Shown here: positions 33,392-42,445 of the stretch, one piece after another
Layout of the letters: each line of letters starts with the position of its first letter
How positions within the stretch are numbered: the stretch's first letter is position 1
Assembly (NCBI GenBank): GCA_002238805.1
Contig: MPNB01000019.1
Coordinates: 1 to 47,528 of the forward strand
DNA length: 47,528 nt
Direction of reading: 5' to 3'
Source of the DNA: Rhodothermaceae bacterium bin80
GTDB lineage: Bacteria > Bacteroidota > Rhodothermia > Rhodothermales > Bin80
The notes under the pieces: generated by a model
Databases searched by the model: none
What the model was told of the DNA's origin: nothing
Seen by the model: the letters and a program-made list of their open reading frames with translations, nothing else
Program-made: the position numbers and the translations under genes

Positions 33392-35476
33392 TCATGCAAG
33401 CCCATTTCGTTTACGAATGATCCATTCTGCACTGAGCAGCAGGACCAGCAAACCGAGCATCCAGGGGATGTGCGACAAGTCCAATTTACGTACCTGAACA
33501 AGTGGGGAGGCGGCGAACAGGCTGTCAGATGCGAGTACATCGGGTAATTCAGTCAGTGAAGCATCAGCAAAAAATTGCCCACCGGACCGATAAGCAATTT
33601 GTCGCAAGAGAGCCCCATCACTCCTTGTTACACGCTGCTCCAAACCGAGTGAGCCAACCGTAAAGGTCCCATTGTCAATTCCCAGGGATGCATTCATCCG
33701 CATAGCCTGAGCAGCATAGGTATATACGCCCTCGGGTAAAGCTTCAATTCGCAGGGCGAACAGTCCACTACCACGGTTAGCCATCGTGTAGGGGTACTGT
33801 GCACCATCAGGTGCGGTTAGCTCAAGGGTTACAACGGCATCTGGGACAGGATTGAGACTTTCGTCGTAGACCTGACCGGAGAAATCTATAGGTTCGCTGC
33901 CATCAAAGCTTACCGAAGCAGGTTCTACACGCACTGTTCGATCATCCTCGGGTGTAGTAAGCCATTGTATCAGGTTTTCGACGAGATCCGGCCAAATGCG
34001 GGGTACATCCGCTGGATCGTCAGCGAGGTTGAGCCATCGCCATGTACCACTTCCAAGTACCGAAGCTGTTCGATATCCGGCCCGACTGCGTATGACCAGT
34101 AAGGGTTCCTGTAGATTAATTCCTCGTATATGTGCCTGTGCCAGAACACGGCTGTCTGGTGCAACCTCCCAATGCCCGGTAGTAGCAATCAAAGGGGGGA
34201 GACGATCCCATAGCGTTTCCGGGAAGCTCAGCAGCGGATCCCGGAAGCCAACTTCAGTTGGTCTAAGGGATGCCTCATCGTACATCATGATTCCCTCAGT
34301 CGGTAGGGCCGGCAACACGTTTGCAAACGCACGTCTCAGACGCACCAGGTCGGTTTGACGGGTTAATAAAAAGAGTAACGGGGTACCAGTTTCTGCGACA
34401 CGAGCTATGGCATTCAGCGAGGCCTCATCGACTTCACTTCCCGGGAAGCCAACCAGAACAATGGCATCGTATTCATCCAGAGCGTCGGGCAGGGGGCCTT
34501 CGTAGAACTGACCTGGTTGCATTTGGACAAAGCTGTCAATTTCTCGCCCCTCATTTCGAGCCAAAATGTTGCGTATAGCGGTGACGTCCGGGTGCGGTGC
34601 AGCGGCAATGAGACATATTTTTTGGCTCTTTTTTAGTACGCGGACTGTAAACGCCGACCGATTATTTTTTACGGAAGCTTCATTTTCCAGCTCAGTTGTC
34701 GTTACAGTGTACTGGAAGAGTCCCTCTTTTTGTGGAACGAAGCTCAGGGATGCAGTAGACTCGCCTTCGGGAAGGACTAGTGTTTGGGTTGAGAGTAAGG
34801 AATCTTGGGTATAAAGGTTGGTAGTAGTAGTTTCATCCTGATAACCTCGCAGCAATAGGGTCACATCAACAGGCACAGTCTGGCCGACATAGGCAAACTC
34901 GTTTGTTGCTGTGCGTGCGATCATCAGATCCTGCTGCTGGGTAGTATCGCCCACGACCAAGGTATGGATGGGGATGTTGTAATCGGCAGCTACATGGACA
35001 GGACTAATCCCCGTGTTGTGTTGACCATCGGAAACCAGCAGTACACTACCCAGATTTTCGTTACGCAGTAGAGTCTGAACACTCCTCAAAGCCCCGGAAA
35101 TATTTGTGCGAGGGGCGGAGTTCGTGGCAGCTCTGAGGTTTTCGAGTGGATGCAGGTCTCTCCCAAATCCAAAGAACCGTACTTCTCCATCGATAGCCGG
35201 GAGTGATTCCAGTAGTTCTTGGCGAGACATGCTCTGACTTTCATCAATAAGAACGGCTAGTACTGGTGGTCTCTCTTGTCTAAGTGTGCGGTGAAGGACT
35301 GGTTCAAACAGCAGAAAAAGCAGTAATGTGAGGGCAGCTCCGCGGAGCCCAGGAAGGCCCCATCGACTCGCCCCCGATAGTTTTGGTTCAGTACGGCGGT
35401 AGGAAAACCAAGTGAGCAGGCCGGCCAGCGCTAACAGGAATATAAGTGGCCACGCGTAGGCTTCAAAGTGAAGCAT
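33392..35476 (-). CDS. Membrane-anchored VWA-domain protein
   Basis: 694 residues from ATG 35476 (a TTG 36 bases upstream is possible). Two membrane segments at the N-terminus (about 8-24 and 45-62), a von Willebrand factor A domain with the metal-ion-dependent adhesion motif DxSxS at 78-82 ('LIDESQSMS') and 'LLVSDGQHNTG', then Ig-like regions. Next comes a glutamine-amidotransferase-like Rossmann segment (about 280-420, 'ICLIAAAPHPDVTAIRNIL', 'YDAIVLVGFPGSEVD'). A final membrane helix is followed by a short basic tail ('WIIRKRNGLA'). The arrangement matches large membrane proteins near BatA/BatB-like systems and the DUF7408/GATase1-like group. The gene stands alone here, without a MoxR ATPase. 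It may sense or assemble envelope components; function unknown. Confidence 0.82.
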   Translation of the reverse strand: MLHFEAYAWPLIFLLALAGLLTWFSYRRTEPKLSGASRWGLPGLRGAALTLLLFLLFEPVLHRTLRQERPPVLAVLIDESQSMSRQELLESLPAIDGEVRFFGFGRDLHPLENLRAATNSAPRTNISGALRSVQTLLRNENLGSVLLVSDGQHNTGISPVHVAADYNIPIHTLVVGDTTQQQDLMIARTATNEFAYVGQTVPVDVTLLLRGYQDETTTTNLYTQDSLLSTQTLVLPEGESTASLSFVPQKEGLFQYTVTTTELENEASVKNNRSAFTVRVLKKSQKICLIAAAPHPDVTAIRNILARNEGREIDSFVQMQPGQFYEGPLPDALDEYDAIVLVGFPGSEVDEASLNAIARVAETGTPLLFLLTRQTDLVRLRRAFANVLPALPTEGIMMYDEASLRPTEVGFRDPLLSFPETLWDRLPPLIATTGHWEVAPDSRVLAQAHIRGINLQEPLLVIRSRAGYRTASVLGSGTWRWLNLADDPADVPRIWPDLVENLIQWLTTPEDDRTVRVEPASVSFDGSEPIDFSGQVYDESLNPVPDAVVTLELTAPDGAQYPYTMANRGSGLFALRIEALPEGVYTYAAQAMRMNASLGIDNGTFTVGSLGLEQRVTRSDGALLRQIAYRSGGQFFADASLTELPDVLASDSLFAASPLVQVRKLDLSHIPWMLGLLVLLLSAEWIIRKRNGLA

Positions 35477-35549
35477 TTGTTGATCAACTGTATGCCTCAC
35501 CCAGACAAGCAACCCGTCTTTTTGCGGGTGAAGTACTTGGGATAAGAGA

Positions 35550-35589
35550 CTGCATTATGCTTGTATTATGAGGGGGAACCATAATGCAG
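35550..35589. promoter_or_regulatory. 10-base perfect inverted repeat between subtilase and VWA genes
   Basis: CTGCATTATG (35550-35559) and CATAATGCAG (35580-35589) are exact inverted copies 20 bases apart. The site is about 50 bases past the subtilase stop and 74 bases before the VWA start. No T run follows on the minus strand, so an operator or processing hairpin is as likely as a terminator. Confidence 0.4.
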
Positions 35590-35638
35590 GCAGGTTATGC
35601 CTTGCATGATCAGCAGAGTAAACGAGAGCTCACAATAC

Positions 35639-37339
35639 TTAATGGCGCAGACGTGTTACCATGCCGGACTGGGTTCTCCCATCAACCTCCAAAGTATATG
35701 CGTAAACGCCAGGAGGTAAATGGGTCCCGTCAAAAGCTACGGGCATACCGCCCGTACTGATCGGCCCTTCATAAACGGTAGCAACCTTGCGTCCCAACAT
35801 GTCGAAAATTGCAAGTCGGGCATGCAATACAGGCTCAAACGTTTCAATAGTGAAATGAGCAGTGTTCTGGAACGGATTGGGGTAAGGGGGGTGCACAGTC
35901 AGGTTGCCAGGGACTGGTGTAGTTTGATCTGATCGATTGAGTGCGATTGCACTCATGACAGCAGCATCGGCATCCACAATACCCCAGCCTAGATTATTAT
36001 CGGGCGTGCCAGACTGGCTGGCTGTTGAGGTTAAGACATGCCATACGTCCCTTGGTCCTAACTTCGGATTAACTTGAAGAATTTGCGTTACGATTCCAGC
36101 AACCATTGGGGCCGAAAATGACGTACCGGCTGAGCGTCCATACCCTCCGCTATGTCCTACGATCACGGCTGTGCCCTGTGCAGAAACATCGGGTTTGATG
36201 CGACCGTCAGCTGTCGGGCCACGGCTGCTGGGGCCCCATAAACGTCTGGCGGAATCTACGCCTCCCACGCTTATCACCGAGTCACCATCCGCGGGGGTAG
36301 TAATCGATGACGGGCCCCGTGCCCCTGAATTGCCCGCACTTGTCACGGTGACCACACCGCGCTGCGCAGCCCAGTCAAGAGCTATTGTTGTGAGTCCGGT
36401 ATCGCCATCCAGGTCACTCGTTGTGTAGCTATGTTGACCGGTGTCAAAATCAAGGTATCCCAACGATGAAGTCATGACATCCACGCCCTCCGATTCCATC
36501 CATTCTACAGCTACCACAAAATTATCTTCCTCAATGTTCCGCTCATATGGACCGCATTCCGTTTTTGCCGCATATATCATTGCACCGTAGCCGGGGCCAA
36601 TGAGCTCACCTGGATGAAAGCCTACAGCAACTGAGGCAACACTCATGCCATGAGTATTAGTGCCATTGCAAGGCTGCGTGGGATCACGTTCCGAAAAATC
36701 CCGTGCCTCGATCAGGCGCCCGGAATCAAGGATGTGATTTAGTGAAGAGTGACTAAAGGGCCTTTCCCCGGGCGGAGAAAAATTAGTATCCAAAAACCCC
36801 AAGACTACTCCGCTGCCATTTATGTCTCGTTCAATAGGCGGGATAGCGTTCACGACATCCAGTTGCCCACAGGAGTTTCCGTAAACGGCTGATGGGCATT
36901 GGGATGAGGTTCGTTCGGCAATCACGGGGGAAACGGGGATGGTTGGCAGCACAGACGGTTTCAGATGTGCTACGGGGCGTATATTGCGCACATAGGGTAG
37001 GGCAGCTACCTGGGTGATCTCATCTTCGCTCAGCCATGCAGTGACAGCATTAAGCCAGCGACTGCGTTGGGCAACAGTAACTCCCATTGTTGCGAGGTTT
37101 GCCTCGTAGGCCTGAGAAATCGGAGCGTCCTGCAGTGCAAACTTGGCAACCAGGTTTGGCTCTCCCCGTAGCGCACGTCGTGCTACAGCGGCTTCTGTAA
37201 GATATTCAGACTCAACCAGGGTGTGCTTGCTGGCTGCATCCAACTTGTCGGTCAAGAATATCCATTGTTTAGTTTTTTCCTGGGCGGTTGCAACTTGAAC
37301 CAACGAAAGCAGGAGTACAATAAGTGTAATCTGACGCAT
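35639..37339 (-). CDS. Secreted S8 subtilisin-like protease with T9SS type A sorting domain
   Basis: 566 residues from ATG 37339, which gives a clean signal peptide ending 'QVATAQ'; an ATG ten codons upstream is possible. A propeptide-like region covers about 20-130. The peptidase S8 catalytic residues are D184 ('GFLDTNF'), H230 ('GTNTHGMSVASV'), oxyanion N337 ('SAGNSGARG') and S407 ('AGTSFSAPMVAG'). The last ~85 residues are a type IX secretion sorting domain ('YPNPFQNTAHFTI', 'IFDMLGRKVATVY', 'LPPGVYAYTLEVDG'), so the enzyme should be exported across the outer membrane by T9SS. Paired cysteines near residues 148-224 may form disulfides. The set of motifs is complete, so an active extracellular protease is expected. 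Confidence 0.95.
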   Translation of the reverse strand: MRQITLIVLLLSLVQVATAQEKTKQWIFLTDKLDAASKHTLVESEYLTEAAVARRALRGEPNLVAKFALQDAPISQAYEANLATMGVTVAQRSRWLNAVTAWLSEDEITQVAALPYVRNIRPVAHLKPSVLPTIPVSPVIAERTSSQCPSAVYGNSCGQLDVVNAIPPIERDINGSGVVLGFLDTNFSPPGERPFSHSSLNHILDSGRLIEARDFSERDPTQPCNGTNTHGMSVASVAVGFHPGELIGPGYGAMIYAAKTECGPYERNIEEDNFVVAVEWMESEGVDVMTSSLGYLDFDTGQHSYTTSDLDGDTGLTTIALDWAAQRGVVTVTSAGNSGARGPSSITTPADGDSVISVGGVDSARRLWGPSSRGPTADGRIKPDVSAQGTAVIVGHSGGYGRSAGTSFSAPMVAGIVTQILQVNPKLGPRDVWHVLTSTASQSGTPDNNLGWGIVDADAAVMSAIALNRSDQTTPVPGNLTVHPPYPNPFQNTAHFTIETFEPVLHARLAIFDMLGRKVATVYEGPISTGGMPVAFDGTHLPPGVYAYTLEVDGRTQSGMVTRLRH

Positions 37340-37385
37340 GATATTGAAATTGACGGTGGTAGATGACATTGAGATTTATCCCGGC

Positions 37386-38153
37386 TTAGTTCAGAGTAAA
37401 AGCCCTCGGAAGTAGGTCCAAAGTACGAAAACATTCAGCAGTTTGTTCTCCACGATCCATCCACACGATAGCTTCGGGGGCAATCTCACAGAGTACCTGC
37501 CTACAGGCACCACAGGGAGTGGCAGCGGGTGCCTTGGGGCATGAAACATAGATACGCTGGATATTTGTCTCCCCAGCACTGATAGCCGCAGCGATTGCTG
37601 CCCGCTCAGCACAGAGCGTTTGTGTCCAGTCATCGTGCTCAACGTTGACGCCTTGATAGCACGTTTGGTCACGCGTGACGACGAGAGCTCCTACGGGAAA
37701 GTCTGATTCTGGGATGTAAGCATTCTGTGTCGCCTGTCGTGCAATACGTATTCCGGTTGCAGTATCCAGCTTATCTGGAAAATGCCAGCCAGTAATCAGC
37801 TCATCACCAGGTCCGTTTATACTCCCTGGATATCCCAGAATATCTTCGGCCAGTTGCTCCATAGGACCGGTGAATGATTGCTGGATCATTGTTTTTTCTT
37901 CCAGTTTTACGCGATCACTGAACACAAGGGCAGTGATATCCCGTCGTCCAATGGAGTTTGCACTTGCAAGTACTGCAGATAGTGCAGGAATGACCAGTGG
38001 ATAGGAGGCATTTTCGACCCGAACCCCACACGTCCAGCTGTTGTCAGACATCAGTGCCAACGCGGCCCTTGAGCGGCCGGAATAAGGTACACGAGAGTGT
38101 ACGGCAGCTTCACGGACGTGGAGGCGAAGTCTATTGGCTATAGATTTTTCCAT
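37386..38153 (-). CDS. cdd: Cytidine deaminase, two-domain, C-terminal half catalytic
   Basis: 255 residues. The C-terminal half carries the zinc site: 'LCAERAAI' with C181-A-E183 and 'TPCGACRQV' with C214 and C217, preceded by 'VGALVVT' and 'GVNVEH'. The N-terminal half repeats the fold ('VPYSGRSRAALAL', 'CGVRVENASYPL', 'IPALSAVLASANSIG') but has lost the cysteine/glutamate and the PCxxC motif. The enzyme hydrolyses cytidine and deoxycytidine to uridine forms in nucleoside salvage. In E. coli Cdd the order is reversed: the N-terminal domain is catalytic and the C-terminal one is degenerate. Upstream of the subtilase on the same strand, 46 bases apart. Confidence 0.88.
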   Translation of the reverse strand: MEKSIANRLRLHVREAAVHSRVPYSGRSRAALALMSDNSWTCGVRVENASYPLVIPALSAVLASANSIGRRDITALVFSDRVKLEEKTMIQQSFTGPMEQLAEDILGYPGSINGPGDELITGWHFPDKLDTATGIRIARQATQNAYIPESDFPVGALVVTRDQTCYQGVNVEHDDWTQTLCAERAAIAAAISAGETNIQRIYVSCPKAPAATPCGACRQVLCEIAPEAIVWMDRGEQTAECFRTLDLLPRAFTLN

Positions 38154-38199
38154 TCTGCCAAGGAACGCTTTCTAACGTAAGTTCGTTTGCCCGTCGCAG

Positions 38200-38282
38200 G
38201 CCGGGGTGGCGGAATGGTAGACGCAACGGACTTAAAATCCGTTGGCCCTAGGGCCGTGCGGGTTCGAGTCCCGCCCCCGGTA
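38200..38282 (+). tRNA. tRNA-Leu(TAA)
   Basis: 83 bases with class II architecture. Acceptor GCCGGGG/CCCCGGT starts with a G-U pair and ends in discriminator A. The anticodon stem/loop is ACGGA-CTTAAAA-TCCGT with anticodon TAA. A long variable arm (GGCCCTAGGGCC) and T-arm GCGGGTTCGAGTCCCGC follow. CCA is not encoded. The gene ends one base before the stop codon of the convergent TonB receptor gene. Confidence 0.97.
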
Positions 38283-41042
38283 CTACATTTTGAATAAACC
38301 CCCGCCAAGTGCACTCAGGCGGTAGGATAGCCGCAGCATGATATAGCGCCCCAGTGTTTCCGTGCGGCGCTCAGAGATATAGCTTGCAGAGTTATTGAAG
38401 TTCACGGCTAAGTTCTGGTTAAACAGATCGTGGATTTCAAGCGTAATAGACGCGCGTTCATTCAAGAACAGGCGTTTAAGTGATACTCCGACCAATGCTT
38501 TGTTTCTTACCTCTCCAAATACATCCTGATCATAGGTTTGGTAGTGCAGATCAGCATTTATGGTCCAGTTAAAGGTGGGGTGCCAACTCATATCAAAGGT
38601 GTAGGAACTGTTGATATACTGCTGGTTGAGGTTTTTATTGATCGAGTAGTCGACATAATTGTAGGTTCCCCGAATCCCCGCTTCCAGTTCAATGATATCC
38701 TGATTTCGGTTGGATATAGAAATGCCCAGGCCGTTGCGTATGATCTGGCTAGCGTTTTCGACTGAGTTGATGAACTCTGACCCTGTAGATAGGGTCAGAT
38801 TGTTATTCAGTCTTACTTGAATATTAAGCGGTCGGATGGGCACGCCCACACTTGCACGCATCTGAGTATTCCAGCCGGCATCGGAGTTAATTGCGCTGAC
38901 GGTTTGACGAAGTGACGTATCAATTGAGCGGGTTGGTACAATTTGATTTCGGGTGTAGGTTGTGCGGAGATATGCAAAAATATTCAGGTAGGTCCATGGA
39001 TCAAAGGACTGAAAGGACCCAGACACCGTGTGACTAGTCTCGGGTTCGAGATCAGGATTTCCTGTATATATCCGAAGTGGATCACGGTTATTGGAGAAGG
39101 GCTGCAGTTCCTGTAGCGTAGGTTCACGCGTATCTGCTCCGTAGCGCACTTCTATGTTCTGATTTTCCTTAAGTGTTCGTTTGTATTGTACTTCGGGGAG
39201 GATATGTGTATATCCTGCGGTTACGGCAGGTAAATTGTTATCCGAGGTGCCATCAAGTTGCGATCGTTGCAGGTGGACTTGAAGTGCGAGCCATCCGCTA
39301 TCATTGTTTCGTGTCAACCTGACGCCGGTCCTGTAGTAGGTGTAGGTGCGTTCAAAGGCACGGCTAAGTTGAGGATTCAATTGACGGATGCGGTCTTTCG
39401 TATCGTAGAAGCGTTTATCTTCCTCTCGTCGTGAAAAGTCCCGTTCTCCGAAGGTCAGAATTGAAAAACCATTGTCCATAGGATGCGTCAAGGACAATCG
39501 GAGGTCGGCCCCTTCAGTTCTTCCAAACTGGTCCTGATCCTGCTGGATCTCTTCCCAGGTCATAATGTTGCCTGTTCTGGCGAGGCCCGTACGCGTGAGT
39601 ATTTCTGCAAGCTCGTCACTGTCGGATAACGTAAGGCCGGCCGTTGCAACCAGACTGGTTCCGCTATCTGAGAGTTTTTTCCTCCAGGTAAGTATTCCAG
39701 ATCCGTTGATTCTGGTATTTTCTGAATCAATAGCACTTCGGGCTTCGTTGAGCAGCAGTTGCTGATGGCCGAAGGTTTGCTGTACTCCTGTCTGCGCAAG
39801 GCCGGACAGGCTCCATCGCACCGTACTGCGGGCCCGAATTCGATGGCCGGGTGATAGTTGTACCTGTGCGTTGAGGTTTACTCTATGTCCCAGATTGTCT
39901 GCGTTCACCGTTGAAAAATCATCACCGTAAGCGGACGCATTCTGGCCTGCAAGCTCGTGGCGCTGCGTCGTACTGTTTTGCAGTTGATCCAGCTTATCAA
40001 GGGAATAACTTCCGCGTAAATAATTGTTTTTCGAGAAATCATGACCGGCATTCAGTCCCAAAGTAATGGACTCCGAAAATCCGTCACCACCTGAACCCAG
40101 GGCGCCTAGCATGGAAGGAGATATGAAGCTTTTTCCACCACTTGCCATCATAAGGCCGACAATATCTTCGACACCAATACCGGACTGTCCCACATTATTT
40201 GCATTACCGAGAAGAGAAAGTTGGGTGTTTGGCGAAAAGCGCATGAGATTCACGCGGGTGGCATAACGCCCACCCGGTGTTTGCTCTCCTCCGATAGCTC
40301 CCGTCAAATTCCCCATCAGGCCTTGTTTGGCATCCTCCTTGAGCAGAAGATCAATAGTCTTCTCCTCCTGTCCGTCCGGTACACCAGTGAACTCTGCCTG
40401 ATCACTGTCCTTATCGTACACCTGCACTTTATCTACTGCCTGTGCAGGCAGGTTTTTGGTAACAACTGAGGGGGTATCAGCGAAGAATTCTTTGCCATCA
40501 ACCAGAACATTCTCAACAGTCTCCCCTTGGGCCTTGATGGAACCATCCGCCTCCACTTCTATGCCAGGTAGGCGTCTCAGTAGATCTTCAACTGCATCAT
40601 TGGGACGCACTGTGAATGCATTGGCATTGTACTCCAGCGTATCACGCTTAACGACAAAGGGGATATGGTCAGCGCTGACTACGACCTCTCCCAGTTCCTC
40701 AACAAGCATAGGCATGGTTAGCTTACCGACATCAAGATCCTCATCAAGCAGCGCAATATCCTTACGCAGTGTGGAGAAACCGACGTATGTGATTTGGAGG
40801 ATATACTCGCCAGCCGGGACCCGCCTCAGTATGAACGTACCATTGGACGCCGATGTAGTGAATTTGGTCAGTACCGAATCAGTACGGGTGAGCAGCACCA
40901 CCGTGGCCTTTGGCAGTGGGAGTTCTTCGTCATCAACTACGCTGCCGCTCACATCAAAACGATCAGTCTGTGCCACGGTGGCAGGGGCCAACAGCAAAAG
41001 AAACAGTATCGTACTTGCAAGGACAGATAATCGCATGTGCAT
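38283..41042 (-). CDS. TonB-dependent receptor-like outer-membrane protein (OMP_b-brl_3 type)
   Basis: 919 residues from ATG 41042. The frame is open upstream, but 'MHMRLSVLASTILFLLL' begins the signal peptide, which ends near 'TVAQ'. A carboxypeptidase-regulatory-like domain spans about 25-105 ('VSGSVVDDEELPLPKATVVLL', shortened: 'GSVVDDEELPLPKA', 'YILQITYVGFST'). A plug follows at ~120-230 ('DAVEDLLRRLPGIEVEADG', 'VENVLVDGKEFFADTP'). The barrel ends in 'RYIMLRLSYRLSAL', with the terminal aromatic pattern seen in Bacteroidota outer-membrane proteins. This family is commonly linked to a GLPGLI gene, and the GLPGLI gene here lies one base upstream. Substrate unknown; export, peptide or metal handling have all been suggested for such pairs. 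Confidence 0.9.
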   Translation of the reverse strand: MHMRLSVLASTILFLLLLAPATVAQTDRFDVSGSVVDDEELPLPKATVVLLTRTDSVLTKFTTSASNGTFILRRVPAGEYILQITYVGFSTLRKDIALLDEDLDVGKLTMPMLVEELGEVVVSADHIPFVVKRDTLEYNANAFTVRPNDAVEDLLRRLPGIEVEADGSIKAQGETVENVLVDGKEFFADTPSVVTKNLPAQAVDKVQVYDKDSDQAEFTGVPDGQEEKTIDLLLKEDAKQGLMGNLTGAIGGEQTPGGRYATRVNLMRFSPNTQLSLLGNANNVGQSGIGVEDIVGLMMASGGKSFISPSMLGALGSGGDGFSESITLGLNAGHDFSKNNYLRGSYSLDKLDQLQNSTTQRHELAGQNASAYGDDFSTVNADNLGHRVNLNAQVQLSPGHRIRARSTVRWSLSGLAQTGVQQTFGHQQLLLNEARSAIDSENTRINGSGILTWRKKLSDSGTSLVATAGLTLSDSDELAEILTRTGLARTGNIMTWEEIQQDQDQFGRTEGADLRLSLTHPMDNGFSILTFGERDFSRREEDKRFYDTKDRIRQLNPQLSRAFERTYTYYRTGVRLTRNNDSGWLALQVHLQRSQLDGTSDNNLPAVTAGYTHILPEVQYKRTLKENQNIEVRYGADTREPTLQELQPFSNNRDPLRIYTGNPDLEPETSHTVSGSFQSFDPWTYLNIFAYLRTTYTRNQIVPTRSIDTSLRQTVSAINSDAGWNTQMRASVGVPIRPLNIQVRLNNNLTLSTGSEFINSVENASQIIRNGLGISISNRNQDIIELEAGIRGTYNYVDYSINKNLNQQYINSSYTFDMSWHPTFNWTINADLHYQTYDQDVFGEVRNKALVGVSLKRLFLNERASITLEIHDLFNQNLAVNFNNSASYISERRTETLGRYIMLRLSYRLSALGGGLFKM

Positions 41043-41043
41043 A

Positions 41044-41856
41044 CTAGTTTCCACGGATAATAACTTGATTAACTCCGGATACCCGTTCTTCCATCCGTTC
41101 CTGCACGAGTTTTCCAAACTCTTCCTGAGTCACAGGCCGGCCTTTATCGGGCACTGTAATTTCTATTTCGGTATCAAGTGTAATGGAAGTGGCTTCATAG
41201 AGTTTACTTCCATCATCAATGGACAGCATAAGAATCAGGCCGGGTAATCCCCCATAGTTATCTGGACCAAAGGGAGCGGGGATCTCTGGCGCGAACCACG
41301 CTTCCACCGATACGGTGTCCATTGTAGCAGTTGCTTTCATGACCTGTCGATCAAGGAGCATCCCTTCTTCTCCCGTCAATTTCCAGGCCAGTTCAGGCAG
41401 TTCCCCGGTAACCAAAAAGTCACGAGTAAGAAATTTGTAATGATTTGTGTAGGTTCCTTCGTCCAGGTTTCCTACGGAGGCGATCAACTGGGGGCCGCCT
41501 GAACTGCCCGAACCTAAAGAAGCGGCAAACGACATCTTTATACTCACGTCCCCGCTTGCACTCTGTCTCTCAAACCCAGATTTGCTTGCGCCTTCCTCCT
41601 TTTCCTCGAGGAGACGCATACTGCTCAGAGTTTCGTTGAAATCCATCACATAGGAGTTAGTAACCGAGCTTGGTATCATGTCCTTGAACTGTTCCATGAA
41701 CTGGTCCATCTCGGGGGGCAGCTCAATATCCAGACTAATCGTATGGGTATATGTTACTGTACCTGACTGCGCTGCAGCATGTTGTGTGGGGAGTACTGTA
41801 AAGGTCATCGCAACCAAGAACAGGAGCGATGAGAGTTTGGGAGAAGGACGAATCAT
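41044..41856 (-). CDS. GLPGLI-family secreted protein, receptor partner
   Basis: 270 residues from ATG 41856, chosen because 'MIRPSPKLSSLLFLVAM' begins a signal peptide ending 'HAAAQ'; the longer open frame has no such feature. The family motif 'YGGLPGLILMLSID' lies near residue 210, preceded by 'AWFAPEIPAPFGPDN', the usual context. The C-terminus 'PVTQEEFGKLVQERMEE' resembles that of the two GLPGLI copies at 42446-43215 and 46459-47226. GLPGLI proteins are periplasmic or outer-membrane-associated and are very often encoded next to a TonB-type barrel, as here, where the stop codon and the receptor ATG are one base apart. Biochemical role unknown. Confidence 0.88.
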   Translation of the reverse strand: MIRPSPKLSSLLFLVAMTFTVLPTQHAAAQSGTVTYTHTISLDIELPPEMDQFMEQFKDMIPSSVTNSYVMDFNETLSSMRLLEEKEEGASKSGFERQSASGDVSIKMSFAASLGSGSSGGPQLIASVGNLDEGTYTNHYKFLTRDFLVTGELPELAWKLTGEEGMLLDRQVMKATATMDTVSVEAWFAPEIPAPFGPDNYGGLPGLILMLSIDDGSKLYEATSITLDTEIEITVPDKGRPVTQEEFGKLVQERMEERVSGVNQVIIRGN

Positions 41857-42445
41857 TGATAAATGGCAGGTTGATTTCGAATACGTGAGGCGAGTCATAT
41901 TCGTACAGGAGAAGGCATTTACGAAAAACCGCCGCTGCGAATTGCTACGAACATGGTCGTTTATAGGTTGCAAGTCATTACAGAAGAAGAAACCCCCAGA
42001 TCTATAATCCGGGAAGTTTCCAAAGCTCAGCAACCCTTCAACGGTTGTGATTTCCTGGATATTGCCCGTGTACGTTCTGGGGTGGATCGCTCAAAGCAAA
42101 TCGCATTACGGGTCTCCCTGAAGGCGTTGGTCAAACATGTATGCAATCTTCACCCCCTTGTTCACCGGCGTCGGTTACAACTGCACCAGCATCAAGAAGA
42201 GGCGCGTGCTTCGGGGAATGAACAGCATCCAGGATGATGTTGAACTCCTCACGCATCTGCCAGACAATGTTGCCTCGGACACCGGCAGGGAGATTTAGAA
42301 GGTACCCTTGGGTTTAGTTAGTTCGGACGAGGAGCAGCTGCAGGCTTCAGCGTAACATATCTCTCGAACGTTCGGCCTATATCCCACGTATCATAGCGAA
42401 AGGTGTGTTGGCGCTGACTAACATTAGGTTCAAGATCACCCGAAG
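41857..42445. other. Intergenic region with repeat copy A
   Basis: No gene is supported in this 589-base stretch. It contains the promoter of the GLPGLI/receptor operon at its left side. From 42043 to its end it resembles the sequence that follows the intact GLPGLI gene at 45991-46458. Similarity is best at 42043-42110 and again at 42370-42445, so it is the downstream half of a diverged duplication. Short ORFs here are not conserved in frame between the two copies. Confidence 0.5.
42043..42190. repeat. Diverged direct repeat, copy A
   Basis: About 150 bases resemble 45991-46140 in the same orientation. The core TTTCCTGGATATTGCCCGTG is identical in both copies, and similarity fades with distance from it. 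The origin is unknown. On the minus strand copy B encodes a short tail '...FERSNSERTRAISRKSKP' that is partly kept in copy A, so it may be the remnant of an old gene end. Confidence 0.6.
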
